64,000 nucleotides of DNA, from NCBI RefSeq assembly GCF_022414535.1, contig NZ_JADWYM010000003.1, positions 248,001 through 312,000 on the forward strand, given 5' to 3'. Shown piece by piece: positions 44,818 to 56,200 of this stretch. Position 1 is the stretch's first letter. The number at the start of each line of letters is the position of its first letter. Source of the stretch: Streptomyces sp. MUM 2J (GTDB lineage: Bacteria; Actinomycetota; Actinomycetes; Streptomycetales; Streptomycetaceae). A program made the position numbers and the translations under genes. The notes beneath the pieces are model-generated. The model ran no database searches. It saw only the letters and a list, made by a program, of their open reading frames with translations, and was not told the origin of the DNA.

Positions 44818-45315
44818 ATGTTCAATCCACTCAAGGGGGGACCGCCCGCCAGCGGAATCCGCCGCGCGGTGCTGCGCGCACCGATCAGGCTCTACCGCAT
44901 GGGGCTGGGCGGGCTGCTGGGGCAGCGCATGGTGCTGCTCACCCACACGGGACGGAAGTCCGGCCGACCCCGCCAGGTGGTGCTGGAGGTCGTCGCCAGA
45001 CTCCCGGAGCCCGGCGCGTACCTGATCGCCTCCGGCTACGGGGAACGCTCGCAGTGGCTGCGCAACATCCTCGCCACGCCCCGGGTGCGCTACCAGGTGG
45101 GGCGCCACAGGTACCGGGGCACTGCCGTACCGCTGCCGCCGGAGGAGTCCGGCCGGGCCCTCGCCGACTACGCGCGTCGCCACCCGCGGCTGGCGGAGCG
45201 GCTGATGCGGTCCGTCGGCCACGACCCGCGCACGGAGGCGGACTTCGAGTCCCTGGGCGCCGACCGCCGGACAGGCGTGCCGCTGATCGCCCTGCGCCCG
45301 TCGGAGAGGATGTAG
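44818..45315 (+). CDS. Nitroreductase/deazaflavin (F420)-dependent oxidoreductase
   Basis: The 165-residue protein belongs to the Ddn-like FDOR family: a split-barrel fold with LTHTGRKSGRPRQVVLEVV (near residue 42) and YLIASGYGERSQWLRNILATP. This family uses F420 or flavin to reduce quinones, nitro compounds or other substrates. The ATG at 44818 has GAGGAGG upstream. It lies directly after the TetR gene. The second potential F420 gene in the window, at 32283, gives weak support to F420 use. Confidence 0.88.
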   Translation: MFNPLKGGPPASGIRRAVLRAPIRLYRMGLGGLLGQRMVLLTHTGRKSGRPRQVVLEVVARLPEPGAYLIASGYGERSQWLRNILATPRVRYQVGRHRYRGTAVPLPPEESGRALADYARRHPRLAERLMRSVGHDPRTEADFESLGADRRTGVPLIALRPSERM

Positions 45316-45373
45316 GGCGGGTACGGAACATCTGGCCGCCGCCGTCCTGGCGTCGACTTCAACAGGGGGAAGC

Positions 45374-45991
45374 ATGAAGATCCGAGAACTGGCCGCGGGG
45401 CTCACGGCAGGGCCGGGCCGGCGCCTTGCGCTGGCGGTGGGCATGCCCGTCGTGGTCACGGTCCTCGCCGTCGGGATCGCGTTTCTGAACGGTACGGTCT
45501 GGGAGTTCCTCAGCCCGCCACTGTGGCTGGCCGCGGGGGTGGTCCTGCTGTCCGAGTGGACCCTGTTCATGGAGGCCGGCACGGACTGGCGGCCCGTCGT
45601 CTACGTCGTCGGCACGGCCGCGGCAGGGGTCTGCCTGGCCACCACCGTGTTCGGGGTCTCCGGGAAGATCCTCCAGGCGCGGGGAGTGCCCGTCGAGTGC
45701 ACCGTCACCGGCGCCTCGGCCAGGTACATACCCCGCGGGGACGACATGGAACTCGGCTTCCGGCACCGGCTGGACTGCCCCGACGGCGGTCCGGAGACGT
45801 ACGACGACGGGTTCCGGATGAAGCCGGGGACGCGCATGTCCTTCATCCACGACCCCGAGGGCTCGTACGAGGCGCAGACGGCTGGAGCCGTCGCCGCAGC
45901 CACGCCCGTGGTGTGGGTGGCCGGTGTCTCGTTCGTGGCCGCGTCGGTACTGCGGGGTTTCGCCGTGGTGCCGGGACGACGGCGGTCGTGA
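45374..45991 (+). CDS. Membrane protein of unknown function
   Basis: I do not recognise the family. The 205-residue protein has three N-terminal hydrophobic segments (about residues 18-40, 48-66, 74-95), an extracytoplasmic or cytosolic domain of about 75 residues rich in Asp/Gly (GVPVECTVTGASARYIPRGDD), and a fourth hydrophobic segment (about 170-195) before a basic end (PGRRRS). GGGGGAAGC precedes the ATG. It may be co-transcribed with the nitroreductase gene, 58 bp upstream. Confidence 0.65.
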   Translation: MKIRELAAGLTAGPGRRLALAVGMPVVVTVLAVGIAFLNGTVWEFLSPPLWLAAGVVLLSEWTLFMEAGTDWRPVVYVVGTAAAGVCLATTVFGVSGKILQARGVPVECTVTGASARYIPRGDDMELGFRHRLDCPDGGPETYDDGFRMKPGTRMSFIHDPEGSYEAQTAGAVAAATPVVWVAGVSFVAASVLRGFAVVPGRRRS

Positions 45992-46172
45992 ACTCCGGTG
46001 AGGACCAGGCAGGTTCGCTCATGATGTTCGGCACACGCCCGTTCACGGACCGGCCGGCGTACCCGGTATGTCGGTCCACCGGCCCGGCCGTGGGCTGGCA
46101 CAGGGCGAACACCTCCGCGCACTGGAACAGCAGCGGGCGGTCCCGCCGATCACCGTGACCCGGAGTCGATCA

Positions 46173-46213
46173 CTCGGGAGGGACCCCCCGTTCCGCGGGG
46201 CGTCCCTCCCGAG
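46173..46213. terminator. Strong hairpin in the 45992-46385 gap
   Basis: CTCGGGAGGGAC (46173-46184) pairs perfectly with GTCCCTCCCGAG (46202-46213), and the inner bases extend the stem. It lies between convergent genes. Nothing else is supported in this roughly 390-bp gap. Confidence 0.6.
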
Positions 46214-46385
46214 GCCGATCCACAGGTCCTGAGCCCTGCTTCGGCGGGGTTCGACGCGGCCGAAGCGGTGGCCGGCGGGGGCCAGCGGGCGGCCACGGTG
46301 TCAACTGCCCGACCCGCTTACGGCCGGTGCGGCGAGAGGGCGTGCCGGGCGCCGTGGGTACTGTGCGGGACTTCCGCAGAACCCC

Positions 46386-47834
46386 CTAGGGCAGGCTGGT
46401 GCAGAAGCCCGGCACCACAGGGCTGTAGGTGCAGTTGGTAGGGCTGTTGCCGGTGACGGAGTTGCCACCGTTGTCAGTCACCGCGGTGTCGGTGTACAGA
46501 CCGCCGGGAGCGGGCGCGGCGGGTGCGGTGTTGTCGGTGATGGATACGCCGCTGAACACCAGCTCCGAGTTGTTCCCGAGAGCGTCGCTGTAGACACCGC
46601 CGACCTGGGCACCGGTGCCGCTGGCCGTGTTGTCCGTGATCGAGACATCGCTCAGACTCGTTGTGCCCGCGTCGAATCGATACAGGCCGGCTCCGGCGGA
46701 GTTGTCACCTGCGGTGTGGTTTCCGCTGATGGTGGAATTCTGGAAGTTCAGCGTCGAGGTGGGGGAGAACCCGTCGATCGCGACACCGCCCCCATGGCTG
46801 CCGGCACCGATGGTCTCGTTCCCACTGATGTCGGTGTTCGCAACCGTCAGCAACTCGTTCGCCTCGCTTACCGAGACGTTGAGGCCACCTCCGTTGGCAC
46901 CGTTGCCCGTTGCCTTGTTCCCGGTGATCTGACTGTCCGTGATGCTGGCTGGGTGGCCGACCGTGATGTATAGCCCGCCCCCTGCGCCTCCTACCCCAGG
47001 TCGCGAGGCGAGGTTGTTGGTGATGACGGTGTTGCTCATGTCCATGGCGCCCCCGACCACGAGGAGACCTCCGCCGGTCTGGGCCGTGTTGTTCTTGAAG
47101 GTGCTGCCGCTCACGGTCAGCGTGGTGGCGATGTTGGCCACGTAGATCCCTCCGCCCCCTGTCCGGGCTCGGTTCTCGCTGAAGGTGCAGTCGTTCACGT
47201 CAGTCGTGGCGGCGTTGGTGTACAGGCCACCACCGTCGTTCGTGTCGGTCGCGTTGTCCCTCACGACGGTGCTGTTGAGTTCGACGCTGCCGGAGTTGAG
47301 TACGGCGAAGATACCGCCGCCCCGCCTGCTCGCCTTGTTGCCCTCGATGGTGGCGTTGTTCGTCTGGAGGCTTGTGCCGGTGGTTTCGAGGTTGATGCCG
47401 CCTCCTTCTCCCCCGTCAAGAGTGGTTCCGAACTGGACGGTGGCGTGATTCAGGGTGAGATGACCGGTTTCCTCACCTGTGGTGATGTTGATGATGCGGA
47501 AGTCGTGCGCCGTCTTGATTCGGCGGATCGTCGCTGTATTGGCGCCGCTGACCGTGTCGATGGTGAGGGTCTTGTCGATGGTGAGGGCGCTTTCGTCGAC
47601 CGCCGGAACGTTGGAGTCGTTGAACGCGTAGATGCAGTAGTCAACGAGGGTGACGGTGTCCCCGCTCACGGCGCTGGCGATGGCGTTCTTCAGATTGGTG
47701 CCGGCAGTGACGGGGTTCGCGTTGCAGTCGGCGGCGATGGTGGCGGCGTGGGCCGGCGTCGGCGCTGTGAAGAGGGAGATTGCGGCCAGAGCCGCGCCTA
47801 CGGTTGCGGCGCGAGTCGAACGTTGGAGGTTCAT
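46386..47834 (-). CDS. Secreted right-handed beta-helix repeat protein
   Basis: The 482-residue exported protein starts with a Sec signal peptide (about residues 1-30, AALAAISLFTAPTPAHA, AHA-A cut). The rest consists of repeats of the type GGGI/L-y followed by SxSTxxNNxA, a right-handed parallel beta-helix as in polymorphic membrane proteins and pectate-lyase-like folds. It is rich in Asn, Thr, Ser and Gly, and its GC content is clearly lower than the surroundings. No catalytic residues can be named. It probably forms a surface or spore-coat rod or binds a polymer. Its downstream neighbour is another secreted repeat protein. Confidence 0.85.
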   Translation of the reverse strand: MNLQRSTRAATVGAALAAISLFTAPTPAHAATIAADCNANPVTAGTNLKNAIASAVSGDTVTLVDYCIYAFNDSNVPAVDESALTIDKTLTIDTVSGANTATIRRIKTAHDFRIINITTGEETGHLTLNHATVQFGTTLDGGEGGGINLETTGTSLQTNNATIEGNKASRRGGGIFAVLNSGSVELNSTVVRDNATDTNDGGGLYTNAATTDVNDCTFSENRARTGGGGIYVANIATTLTVSGSTFKNNTAQTGGGLLVVGGAMDMSNTVITNNLASRPGVGGAGGGLYITVGHPASITDSQITGNKATGNGANGGGLNVSVSEANELLTVANTDISGNETIGAGSHGGGVAIDGFSPTSTLNFQNSTISGNHTAGDNSAGAGLYRFDAGTTSLSDVSITDNTASGTGAQVGGVYSDALGNNSELVFSGVSITDNTAPAAPAPGGLYTDTAVTDNGGNSVTGNSPTNCTYSPVVPGFCTSLP

Positions 47835-48001
47835 GCAGTGTCCTGTTCTTCGTGGAGCGTCAGATTTCCGGCCGTCCCGCCGGCAGGAATCGGTATCGGC
47901 TTCCCTGGCTCGGGGCCTTGGGTGGTGGGGTGCGTGGTGCCGCCGGTGCGGCTGTGCCGCACCGGCGGCAATGCACGGTTCCGGGCGTCTACGACGTCAG
48001 G

Positions 48002-48766
<765 letters not shown>

Positions 48767-48799
48767 TCCCTTACCTTTCGAGAGGTTGGCCACGCTCAC

Positions 48800-49324
48800 C
48801 GCAGATCGCAGTCAGTAATCAGATCATCACACTTAATTACTTTCTGTGCATGCGGGGGAACCAGGAGTGGGAGTGACACCGGGTGCCATGGCGGGCTGAC
48901 GCTCCAGCGCCTACGGGCCGCCCCGGGTGACCGGCGGCCGCCCCGTGGTCCCCACGCAACTCCATCCGGCCCGGGCGCCCAAGGCGCCCTCACCGTGCCG
49001 GAATCTGCTCGGCTCCGCTTGTCCGAGTGCCGCCCGTGCCGTGGCCCGGTGGAGGAACCGCCTCTCCATGACGTGGGGGCGGACGTCTCGCCTGCGGCTG
49101 CTCGCCGGTCGAAGCCGGTCACTGATCCGGCGCTGCTGAATGAGTGAATCACCCGCTCATGCCCACGGCCGACGGACCGTGCAGACGACTCAGGGCCTGC
49201 CATCTGAACGGGGTCTATTCAGCCCTTCTCCGCATACGCGCGCCCTGTGCATGGGAACGGTGTGTGGACCGGAACGCCCGGTGACACGCACCGGGCGCTC
49301 ACCACCCCATGCACCGAGGTGTAC
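48800..49324. other. Intergenic region with AT-rich promoter and a hairpin
   Basis: No gene is supported. The AT-rich run at about 48815-48845 (CAGTAATCAGATCATCACAC, then TTAATTACTTTC) should hold the promoter of the collagen-like gene on the minus strand. CGCCCGGTG (49275-49283) pairs with CACCGGGCG (49289-49297) 28 bp before the cyclophilin start and is either a terminator or a leader hairpin. Confidence 0.45.
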
Positions 49325-50143
49325 ATGTCTGGCGTCGACCGAGGATCGAAGGCCCGCACCCCCGGACCGTGGCGCAAGGGCCCAGCCGAGGGAGGTGACG
49401 AGCGCGACCCGGGGCGCGGCGCACGTCGGAAGTCCCGCCTGGTGGTGACCGCTCTCTCCGTCGGCGTGGTCGGCGCAGGGATGACATGGGCCGCCCTGAC
49501 GCTCACCGGGGAAACGGTGCAAGCGCGGCCCCTGGCAGGGACCACATCCACGTGCGTGTACATGCCTAGCAAGGCAGGGAAGGCCGTCGCCGTGCCGCCC
49601 TATGACGCGACGAAGGCCGCACGTCCGTACAGCGTCCGACTGGTTACCAACATGGGCACCATCACCTTCGAGGCGCTGACCACCCGCGCACCCTGCGCCA
49701 CCAACTCCTTCGCCTACCTGGCCGGCAAGGGCTACTACGACCAGAGCGCCTGTCACCGTGTGACGACGCAGAACATCTTCGTCCTGGAATGCGGGGACCC
49801 TTCCGGCCAGGGAACAGCCGACCCCGGGTACTACTTCAAGGAGGAGAATCTGAGGGGCGCGTCCTACCCGGCGGGAACCGTTGGCATGTCCAAAGTGGTG
49901 CCCGGCCGCAACGGGAGCCAGTTCTTCATCAGCTACGCCGACCCCTCGGTCAGGATGCCACCGGAATGGACGCCCTTCGGCCGGGTGGTGGACGGCCTGG
50001 ACGTCGTGAAGGAGATCGGCGCCAACGGGACGCGGGACAACTCGACCGACGGCAGGCCCCGCACTCCGGTGGTCATCGAGTCCGTGACGGTCCAGCCGTC
50101 GATGCCGGCACCGAAGTCGGGGCCCGCCGACGGCCCCGGCTGA
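49325..50143 (+). CDS. Membrane-anchored cyclophilin-type peptidyl-prolyl isomerase
   Basis: The 272-residue protein has a basic N-terminus, one hydrophobic segment (about residues 40-62, LVVTALSVGVVGAGMTWAAL) and a cyclophilin domain (about 100-260, VRLVTNMGTITFEAL, NSFAYLAGKGYYDQSACHRV, GRNGSQFFISYADP, WTPFGRVVDGLDVV). The catalytic Arg of the FHR motif is kept (CHRV), although the preceding Phe is Cys. It should fold proline-containing proteins outside the membrane, possibly including the proline-rich collagen-like protein next to it. The ATG at 49325 has GAGG six bases upstream. Confidence 0.88.
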   Translation: MSGVDRGSKARTPGPWRKGPAEGGDERDPGRGARRKSRLVVTALSVGVVGAGMTWAALTLTGETVQARPLAGTTSTCVYMPSKAGKAVAVPPYDATKAARPYSVRLVTNMGTITFEALTTRAPCATNSFAYLAGKGYYDQSACHRVTTQNIFVLECGDPSGQGTADPGYYFKEENLRGASYPAGTVGMSKVVPGRNGSQFFISYADPSVRMPPEWTPFGRVVDGLDVVKEIGANGTRDNSTDGRPRTPVVIESVTVQPSMPAPKSGPADGPG

Positions 50144-50251
50144 TCACGGCGCGACGGAGCAGCATCGCTGTGGTTCCTCCCTCGCGGGACATGTCCTCGC
50201 GGAGGAGGGGACACCTCTCTCACCCCATTCGTCCTCGCCGAGGAGATCTCC

Positions 50252-51406
50252 GTGCGGCCGTCCATCTGCCTGTGCATGATCGTCAAGAACGAGTCGAAGG
50301 TCATCGAGCGTTGTCTGACCTCGGTGAAGGGACTCATCGACACGTGGGTCATCTCCGACACCGGGTCGACCGACGGGACACAGGACTGCATTCGCCGAAC
50401 TCTCGCGGATGTTCCCGGCGTCCTGCACGAAGAGCCGTGGGTGGACTTCGGTCACAACCGCAGCCTGAACCTCCAGCACGCCCGCGGCAAAGCCGACTAC
50501 CTGCTCCTCGTGGACGCCGACCTGGAAGTCCGCCGGGAAGGACCTCTGCCTCCGTTGTCCGCGGACGCGTACATGCTGCGTCATGCCTGTGACACGTCCT
50601 ACCGGATCCGCCGGTTGGTTCGTGGGGACCTGCCCTGGCGATACGAGGGTGTGACACATGAATACCTGACGTGTGATCAAGACATTCGTCAGGAAAACCT
50701 GGACGCGCTCGTCATCGTCGACCACGGCGACGGTGGAAGCAAGCACGACAAGTTCGAGCGTGATGCGCGGCTCCTCGAGGGCGAGTTGCAGCGTAACCCT
50801 GATGATCCCAGAACCGTCTTCTATCTCGCGCAGACCATGAAGGACTTGGGGCGCACCGACGAGGCCGTCCGGCTGTACCAGCGCCGTGTCGAGCTTGGCG
50901 GGTGGGCCGAGGAGGTGTACTGGTCACTCCTGCAGATCGGAGTTCTCAGGTCCTCCGTCGGGGACTGGCCACACGCCATGGAAGCCTTCGTCCAGGCATG
51001 GGAGAGCCGTCCACAGCGCCTGGAAGCCTGCTACGAGATGGTCACGCGACTGCGCGGAATGAGGCGGTACCACAGCGCACATGCATGGGTGAGCAGCGTG
51101 GTGGGGAGCGCCATGCCTGCCGAGGACCTGTTGTTCACGCAGCCGTGGGTCTACCGATGGGGGCTGCTCTTCGAGTTCTCCATCACCTCCTACTGGGTGG
51201 GTGACCATGCCGGGGCCATCAGCGCGTGTGATCGTCTGCTGCAGATGCCTGACCTGCCCGAAAGGATCCGCGCACAGACGGTGAAGAACCGGCGCTTCAG
51301 TGAGGAGGTGCTCGCCACCCGACGGGCAGACTCCACCGGCGTTGCCCACCAAGCCCCCACCGCGCCAGCGGGCTGGAGGAGAAACCCGTCTCCGGCAGCC
51401 GGCTGA
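50252..51406 (+). CDS. Glycosyltransferase family 2 protein with TPR-like repeats
   Basis: The 384-residue protein has an N-terminal GT-A domain (about residues 3-150, ICLCMIVKNESKVIERCL, SDTGSTDGTQD and the DxD motif VDADLEV) and a helical C-terminal part with TPR-like repeats (about 180-340, TVFYLAQTMKDLGRTDEAVRLYQRR). Such proteins glycosylate proteins or surface polymers. No membrane segment is seen. The GTG at 50252 has GAGGAG upstream. It lies among exported genes and before a DUF2079 membrane protein. Confidence 0.87.
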   Translation: MRPSICLCMIVKNESKVIERCLTSVKGLIDTWVISDTGSTDGTQDCIRRTLADVPGVLHEEPWVDFGHNRSLNLQHARGKADYLLLVDADLEVRREGPLPPLSADAYMLRHACDTSYRIRRLVRGDLPWRYEGVTHEYLTCDQDIRQENLDALVIVDHGDGGSKHDKFERDARLLEGELQRNPDDPRTVFYLAQTMKDLGRTDEAVRLYQRRVELGGWAEEVYWSLLQIGVLRSSVGDWPHAMEAFVQAWESRPQRLEACYEMVTRLRGMRRYHSAHAWVSSVVGSAMPAEDLLFTQPWVYRWGLLFEFSITSYWVGDHAGAISACDRLLQMPDLPERIRAQTVKNRRFSEEVLATRRADSTGVAHQAPTAPAGWRRNPSPAAG

Positions 51407-51580
51407 CCTGATGCCACGCACTCCGTCATACGACACGCCAGGCCTGAAATCCCGGCGCGCTGGTCGGTATCGACCGAGGCGGTTGGGCCCGGATTCCCGG
51501 ATGCTCCTCCGATCCCCCTCACTCAGAGACCAAGACGCGAGAAACCTGATCCATGATCCAGCCTCGGAAGGGTGCCGGCC

Positions 51581-53035
51581 GTGACAGCAGTTCCCGTTCA
51601 GCTCTCCACGCGAGAAACTCCTGCGCAGCGAAGCGCGGACGAGGGGAGAACACCCGGGGGAGAAGAAGGTATCGGGTGGCAGATCTGGGCACTGTCCGGC
51701 GTACTGTTCTTCGTCTACGCGCTGGTGTCCCTGCGCACCCATGAGCGTTTGTTGTCCAACAGCTACGACCTCGGAATCTTCGAGCAGGCGATTCGCTCTT
51801 ACGCACATGGCGAGTTGCCCGTGTCCGAACTGAAAGGGCCGGACTTCCCGCTGCTCGGAGACCACTTCCACCCCGTCCTCGCACTGTTGGCCCCGTTCTA
51901 CCGGGTGTGGCCGTCACCGAAGACGCTCCTGGTCGCCCAGGCCGCGCTCGTGGCCGCGAGCGCCATCCCGTTGGCCCGCTGGGCCCGCCGGTCACTGGGG
52001 CTGCCGGCGGGTCTGGTCATCGGCGCAGGCTACGGGCTGTCCTGGGGAGTGGCGAGTGCCGTCGGCTTCGACTTCCACGAGGTCGCCTTCGCAGCACCGC
52101 TGCTGGCCTGCTCCCTGTGCGCTCTGGGCCAGGGGCGGCTGCGTGCGGCGGCGGTCTGGGCGCTGCCGCTGCTGTTGGTCAAGGAGGATCTTGGTCTGAC
52201 GGTCACCGCGATCGGCCTGGTCATCGCCTGGCGCGGGAATCGGCGAATCGGCCTCGCGACGGCGGGGATCGGACTGGCGGGGGCCTTGCTGACCCTGTTC
52301 CTCGTCCTGCCTGCGTTCAGTCCGACGGGTTCATTCGGCTACTGGGACCGGCTGGGGGAACCCGCCGGTGCGGGACAGGGCCTGACCGGGATGCTGTACC
52401 ACCACACCATTGGCCTCATCACCCCGGTGACGAAGGTGTCGACCCTGCTGTTCGTGCTGGCACCCACGCTGTTCCTGGCTCTTCGATCACCGCTGATGTG
52501 GGTCGCGGTGCCGACGCTCGCATGGCGCTTCGCCTCCAACGACAGCTTCAACTGGGGCACCGGCTTCCACTACTCGCTGGTGCTGATGACCATCGCCTTC
52601 GCCGCCTTTGTGGACGCGCTCGTCCGACGCGGGCACGTGGCGAGCCTGCGGAGGTATCTGGCGGGCTCGCTCGCGGTGACCCTGTTGTTGCTCCCGCAGT
52701 TCCCTCTCTGGCAGCTCGTCCAGCCGGCCACCTGGCGCAGCACGCCCCGACTGGGTGCCGCGCGCGACGTGATGCGCCTCATTCCCGACGGTGCCACCGT
52801 ACAGGCGTCCACGAATCTGGTTCCTCAGCTCACCAACCGGACCAGTGTGAGCCTCTTCGGCTGGGCCGGGAGTCGTCCGGATCCGGAGTGGATCATGGTG
52901 GACACGCAGATCCCCGACGACCGACGATGGCCGCTTTCCGACACCGCCGAGCAGGCCGCCCTCAACACGGCACGTGCCAACGGGTACACCGAGGTCGCCG
53001 ACCAGGACGGGTTCGTGCTGTTGCAGCGGAACTGA
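51581..53035 (+). CDS. DUF2079 multi-spanning membrane protein
   Basis: The 484-residue protein has about ten transmembrane helices. The start of the family is evident in SLRTHERLLSNSYDLGIFEQAIRSYAHG, followed by LLGDHFHPVLALLAPFY; these motifs recall GT-C-fold polyprenol-linked transferases, although DUF2079 has no proven activity that I know of. Arg/Lys-rich loops sit on the cytoplasmic side. The GTG at 51581 has GGAAGGG eight bases upstream; an earlier GTG at 51572 overlaps that site. It follows the GT2 gene and may work with it on a cell-surface glycan. Confidence 0.86.
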   Translation: MTAVPVQLSTRETPAQRSADEGRTPGGEEGIGWQIWALSGVLFFVYALVSLRTHERLLSNSYDLGIFEQAIRSYAHGELPVSELKGPDFPLLGDHFHPVLALLAPFYRVWPSPKTLLVAQAALVAASAIPLARWARRSLGLPAGLVIGAGYGLSWGVASAVGFDFHEVAFAAPLLACSLCALGQGRLRAAAVWALPLLLVKEDLGLTVTAIGLVIAWRGNRRIGLATAGIGLAGALLTLFLVLPAFSPTGSFGYWDRLGEPAGAGQGLTGMLYHHTIGLITPVTKVSTLLFVLAPTLFLALRSPLMWVAVPTLAWRFASNDSFNWGTGFHYSLVLMTIAFAAFVDALVRRGHVASLRRYLAGSLAVTLLLLPQFPLWQLVQPATWRSTPRLGAARDVMRLIPDGATVQASTNLVPQLTNRTSVSLFGWAGSRPDPEWIMVDTQIPDDRRWPLSDTAEQAALNTARANGYTEVADQDGFVLLQRN

Positions 53036-53206
53036 TCTCGGGGCGTGGCCGGCTTGGCTGCCGGGTCGGCTGCGGGACGGTGCACACCCCCCTCCGGGGG
53101 ACAAGCCGGGGAAAGGCGGGGAAAGGCGGGGAAGGACGACCCGGGGGAAGGACGCGGCAGGAACGGGCAGGATCCTCCGGCGGCGGTCTCGGGAGCAGCC
53201 GCCTGA

Positions 53207-56200
53207 TCAGCCGCCCAGCGCGTCCGCCCCGGTGCGCAGCCGCACCGAGGAGCCCGCTCGCCCCTTGCGAACCTCCAGTTGGGCCGGGATGCGACGCCGC
53301 AGGTCGGCGACGTGGCTGACGATCCCGACGCTTCGGTCGCGTTCCCGCAGGGAGTCCAGGACGTCGAGGACCTCGTCGAGGGTCTGCTCGTCGAGGCTGC
53401 CGAAGCCCTCGTCGATGAAGAGGGTGTCCAGGCGGACCCCGCCGGTCTCGTCGGTGACCACGTCGGCAAGGCCGAGGGCGAGGGCGAGGGAGGCGAAGAA
53501 CGTCTCCCCGCCGGACAGCGTCGCCGTGTCCCGCTCGCGCCCGGTCCACGCGTCCACGACGTGCAGGCCCAGGCCGCTTCGGCCGCGGCCGGTGCGGTCG
53601 TCGGAGTGGACGAGGGTGTAGCGGCCCGACGACATGCGCTGGAGCCGTACGGTCGCAGCAGCGGCGACCTGCTCCAGGCGCGCGGCCAGGACGTAGGACT
53701 CAAGGCGCATCCTGCGCTGGTTGTCGGCGGAGGTGCCCGCCGCGAGTGCCGCCAGGCGCGCCACGCGGTCGTGGTCCTCGCGCAGTGGGGCCAGGCGGCG
53801 TGCGCCGTGGGCCGCGCGTGTGGACAGCCGGTCGAGTTCCTCGCAGCGCCGGACCGCGGCGTCGTGTGCGGAGGCGGCCTCCCGGAGCCGCCGGGTGGCG
53901 GCCGAGGCGGCCTGCTCCGCGGCCGTGGGATCGGCCGGGGGGCGCTCCGCCGCCGCGGCGGTGCCGGGCTCGGTGAGAGCCGCGCGGACGGCGACCTCCT
54001 CGGACTGCCGCTCGTCCAGGCGCCGTTGCAGTGCTCGATGGGCGGCATCGTCGAGGAGTGCGGCGGCAGCGGCCCGTGGGGTGTCGAACCCCGCGCGGAA
54101 GGCGACGTCGGCGAGCCGCGCGTCGGCGTCCTTCAGGCGCTGCGCGCCGGCCTCGGCCAGTCGGGTGGCCTCGGCGGCCTCCGTCAGCAGGGTCGCCCTG
54201 CGCTGGAGCTGGGCGGCGCGCTCGGCCACGCTGCCCGCTTCGCCTCGGGCCTCGGCCAGCTCCGCCTCCAATGCGGCCCGCTCACGGTCGAGGGTGTCGC
54301 GGCGGGCCGCCCGGGAGGCGGCTGCCAGCTCGGCCCGCTGCCGCTCGGCGGTGCGGCGCTCGTACTCCTGCTCGGCGCGGCGCAGTTCCTCGTGCGCGCC
54401 GTGGAGACCGGAGGCGGCCTGGCGGGCCTGCGTGTACCGCCGCTCCAGCTCGTCCGCGTCGCGGGCCAGTCGTTCCGTGGATGCCTCGCCCGCCTCGGCC
54501 GTGGCCGCGGCCAGGGCCTCGCGCACGGTGGCCAGCCGCCGTTCCACCGCCGTGTGGGCCTCCTCGGCCTCCTGGTGGGCGGCCAGGGCGCGCTCCTCGG
54601 CGGAGCGGTCCACGTGCCCGGCGTCCTTGCGGGCCGGGGCGGGGTGCCGGGTGGATCCGCAGACCGCGCAGGGGGCGCCGTCCTCCAGGTGTCCGGCCAG
54701 CTCCGCGGCGATGCCGTTCAGGCGCTGCTCCTTGACGTCGAGCCAGTGCGCCTTGGCCTGCAGCATCCGCGCGCGGGCCGCGCCCTCACCGTCGGCGGCG
54801 CTCTCGACGTCGCCGACGAGCCGGTCGCGCAGCCGGGCCGCGTGCAGGCGCTGCCGGGCGGGCTCGCGCTGCACGGAGAGCTGCTCGGCACGGGTCGCCG
54901 CTTCCTGTGCCGTGTCGATGCGGTGCTGGAGCCCGGCCCGGGCCGCGTCCCACCCGTCGAGCCAGGTCGTGGCCTCGGAGAGGACGTCGTCGTCGGCGCG
55001 TTCCTGGCGGTCGAGGCCGGTCCGCTCGGTGAGGAGCTCGTGCAGGCGCCGCTCGGCGCGGCGGGCGGAGTCGAGGCCGCCCAGTTCCTCGGTGGCCCGA
55101 CGGGCGGCCGCGGCGAGTCCGGCGGCATCGGCGTCGGCGCAGTCCGGCGACAGCAGGGCCCGCGCGTTCGCCTCGGCGCCGGTGGCGCGCCGGTGCTCGG
55201 TGTCCGCGGCGTCGCGCAGTTCCAGTGCGGGCGCCACCTTCTCCGCCTTCAGGGCCCGCTGCATGCGCGTCTGCGCCTCCTGGTGGGCCGCGGCTCCCTG
55301 CTCCAGGCGGCGGGCCCGTTCCTGTGCCTGGGCGAAGCGCCGCTGGAGACGGTCGAGCTCGCGGACCTCGGCCAGGGTGCGGTCGGCGGCGGCCTGTGCG
55401 GATTCGGCGGCGGCGAGCCGGCAGCGGGCGACGGTGAGCTGTTCGCGGGCGGTGGCGCGGGCGACCGCGGCGGCGGTCAGAACGGCCTCGGTGAGGCCGG
55501 GCTCGCCGGGTGACAGGTCCGGGAGCTCCATGGCGTCACCGGCGGCCTGCTGCATACGGTGGGCGTCGGCCAGCAGTGCCGCATCTCCCTCGCGCACCTG
55601 TGTCTCGGTCGTCCTGCGGCGTTCGGCGAGCCGCTGCTCGACCTCGGCGAAGCGACGGGTGTCGAACAGGCGCCCCAGCAGCCGGGCGCGTGCCTCGGCG
55701 TCGGCCCGCAGGAAGCGGGCGAAGTCGCCCTGGGGCAGCAGCACGACCTGGCAGAACTGCTCGCGGCTCATACCGAGCAGCTGGACGATCTCCTCCCCGA
55801 TCTCCTGGTGCGAGCGGCTCAGTGACTTCCAGGCGCCCGTCGTGGCGTCGTACTCGCGCAGCCAGGACTGGGCCTTGTCGACCGTCATGCCCGTGCCGCG
55901 CAGCTTCGGGCGCTCCCACGGGGGCTGCCGGGTGAGTTCCAGGCGCCGTCCGGCGACGGTGAGTTCGAGGGTGACCTCGGTGCGGGTGCCGGGGGCCGCG
56001 TGGTCGCTGCGCAGGGCCGTGCCCTGGCCGCTCTGGCGGGCGCCGGGGACGGTGCCGTACAGCGCGTAGCACACGGCGTCCAGGACGGAGGTCTTGCCCG
56101 AGCCGGTGGGTCCGTGCAGCAGGAAGAGGCCGGCGGCGGACAGCTCGTCGAAGTCGACCGTCTGCGAGCCGCCGAAGGGCCCGAAGGCGGTGATGCCGAG

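Noticed and set aside
53036..53206. Short repeats GGGGAAAGGC after the DUF2079 gene
   Set aside because: Two and a half copies only, most likely a slippage product near a transcription end.
53279..55513. Long plus-strand frames opposite sbcC
   Set aside because: They have no family features and mirror the coiled-coil codons of SbcC.
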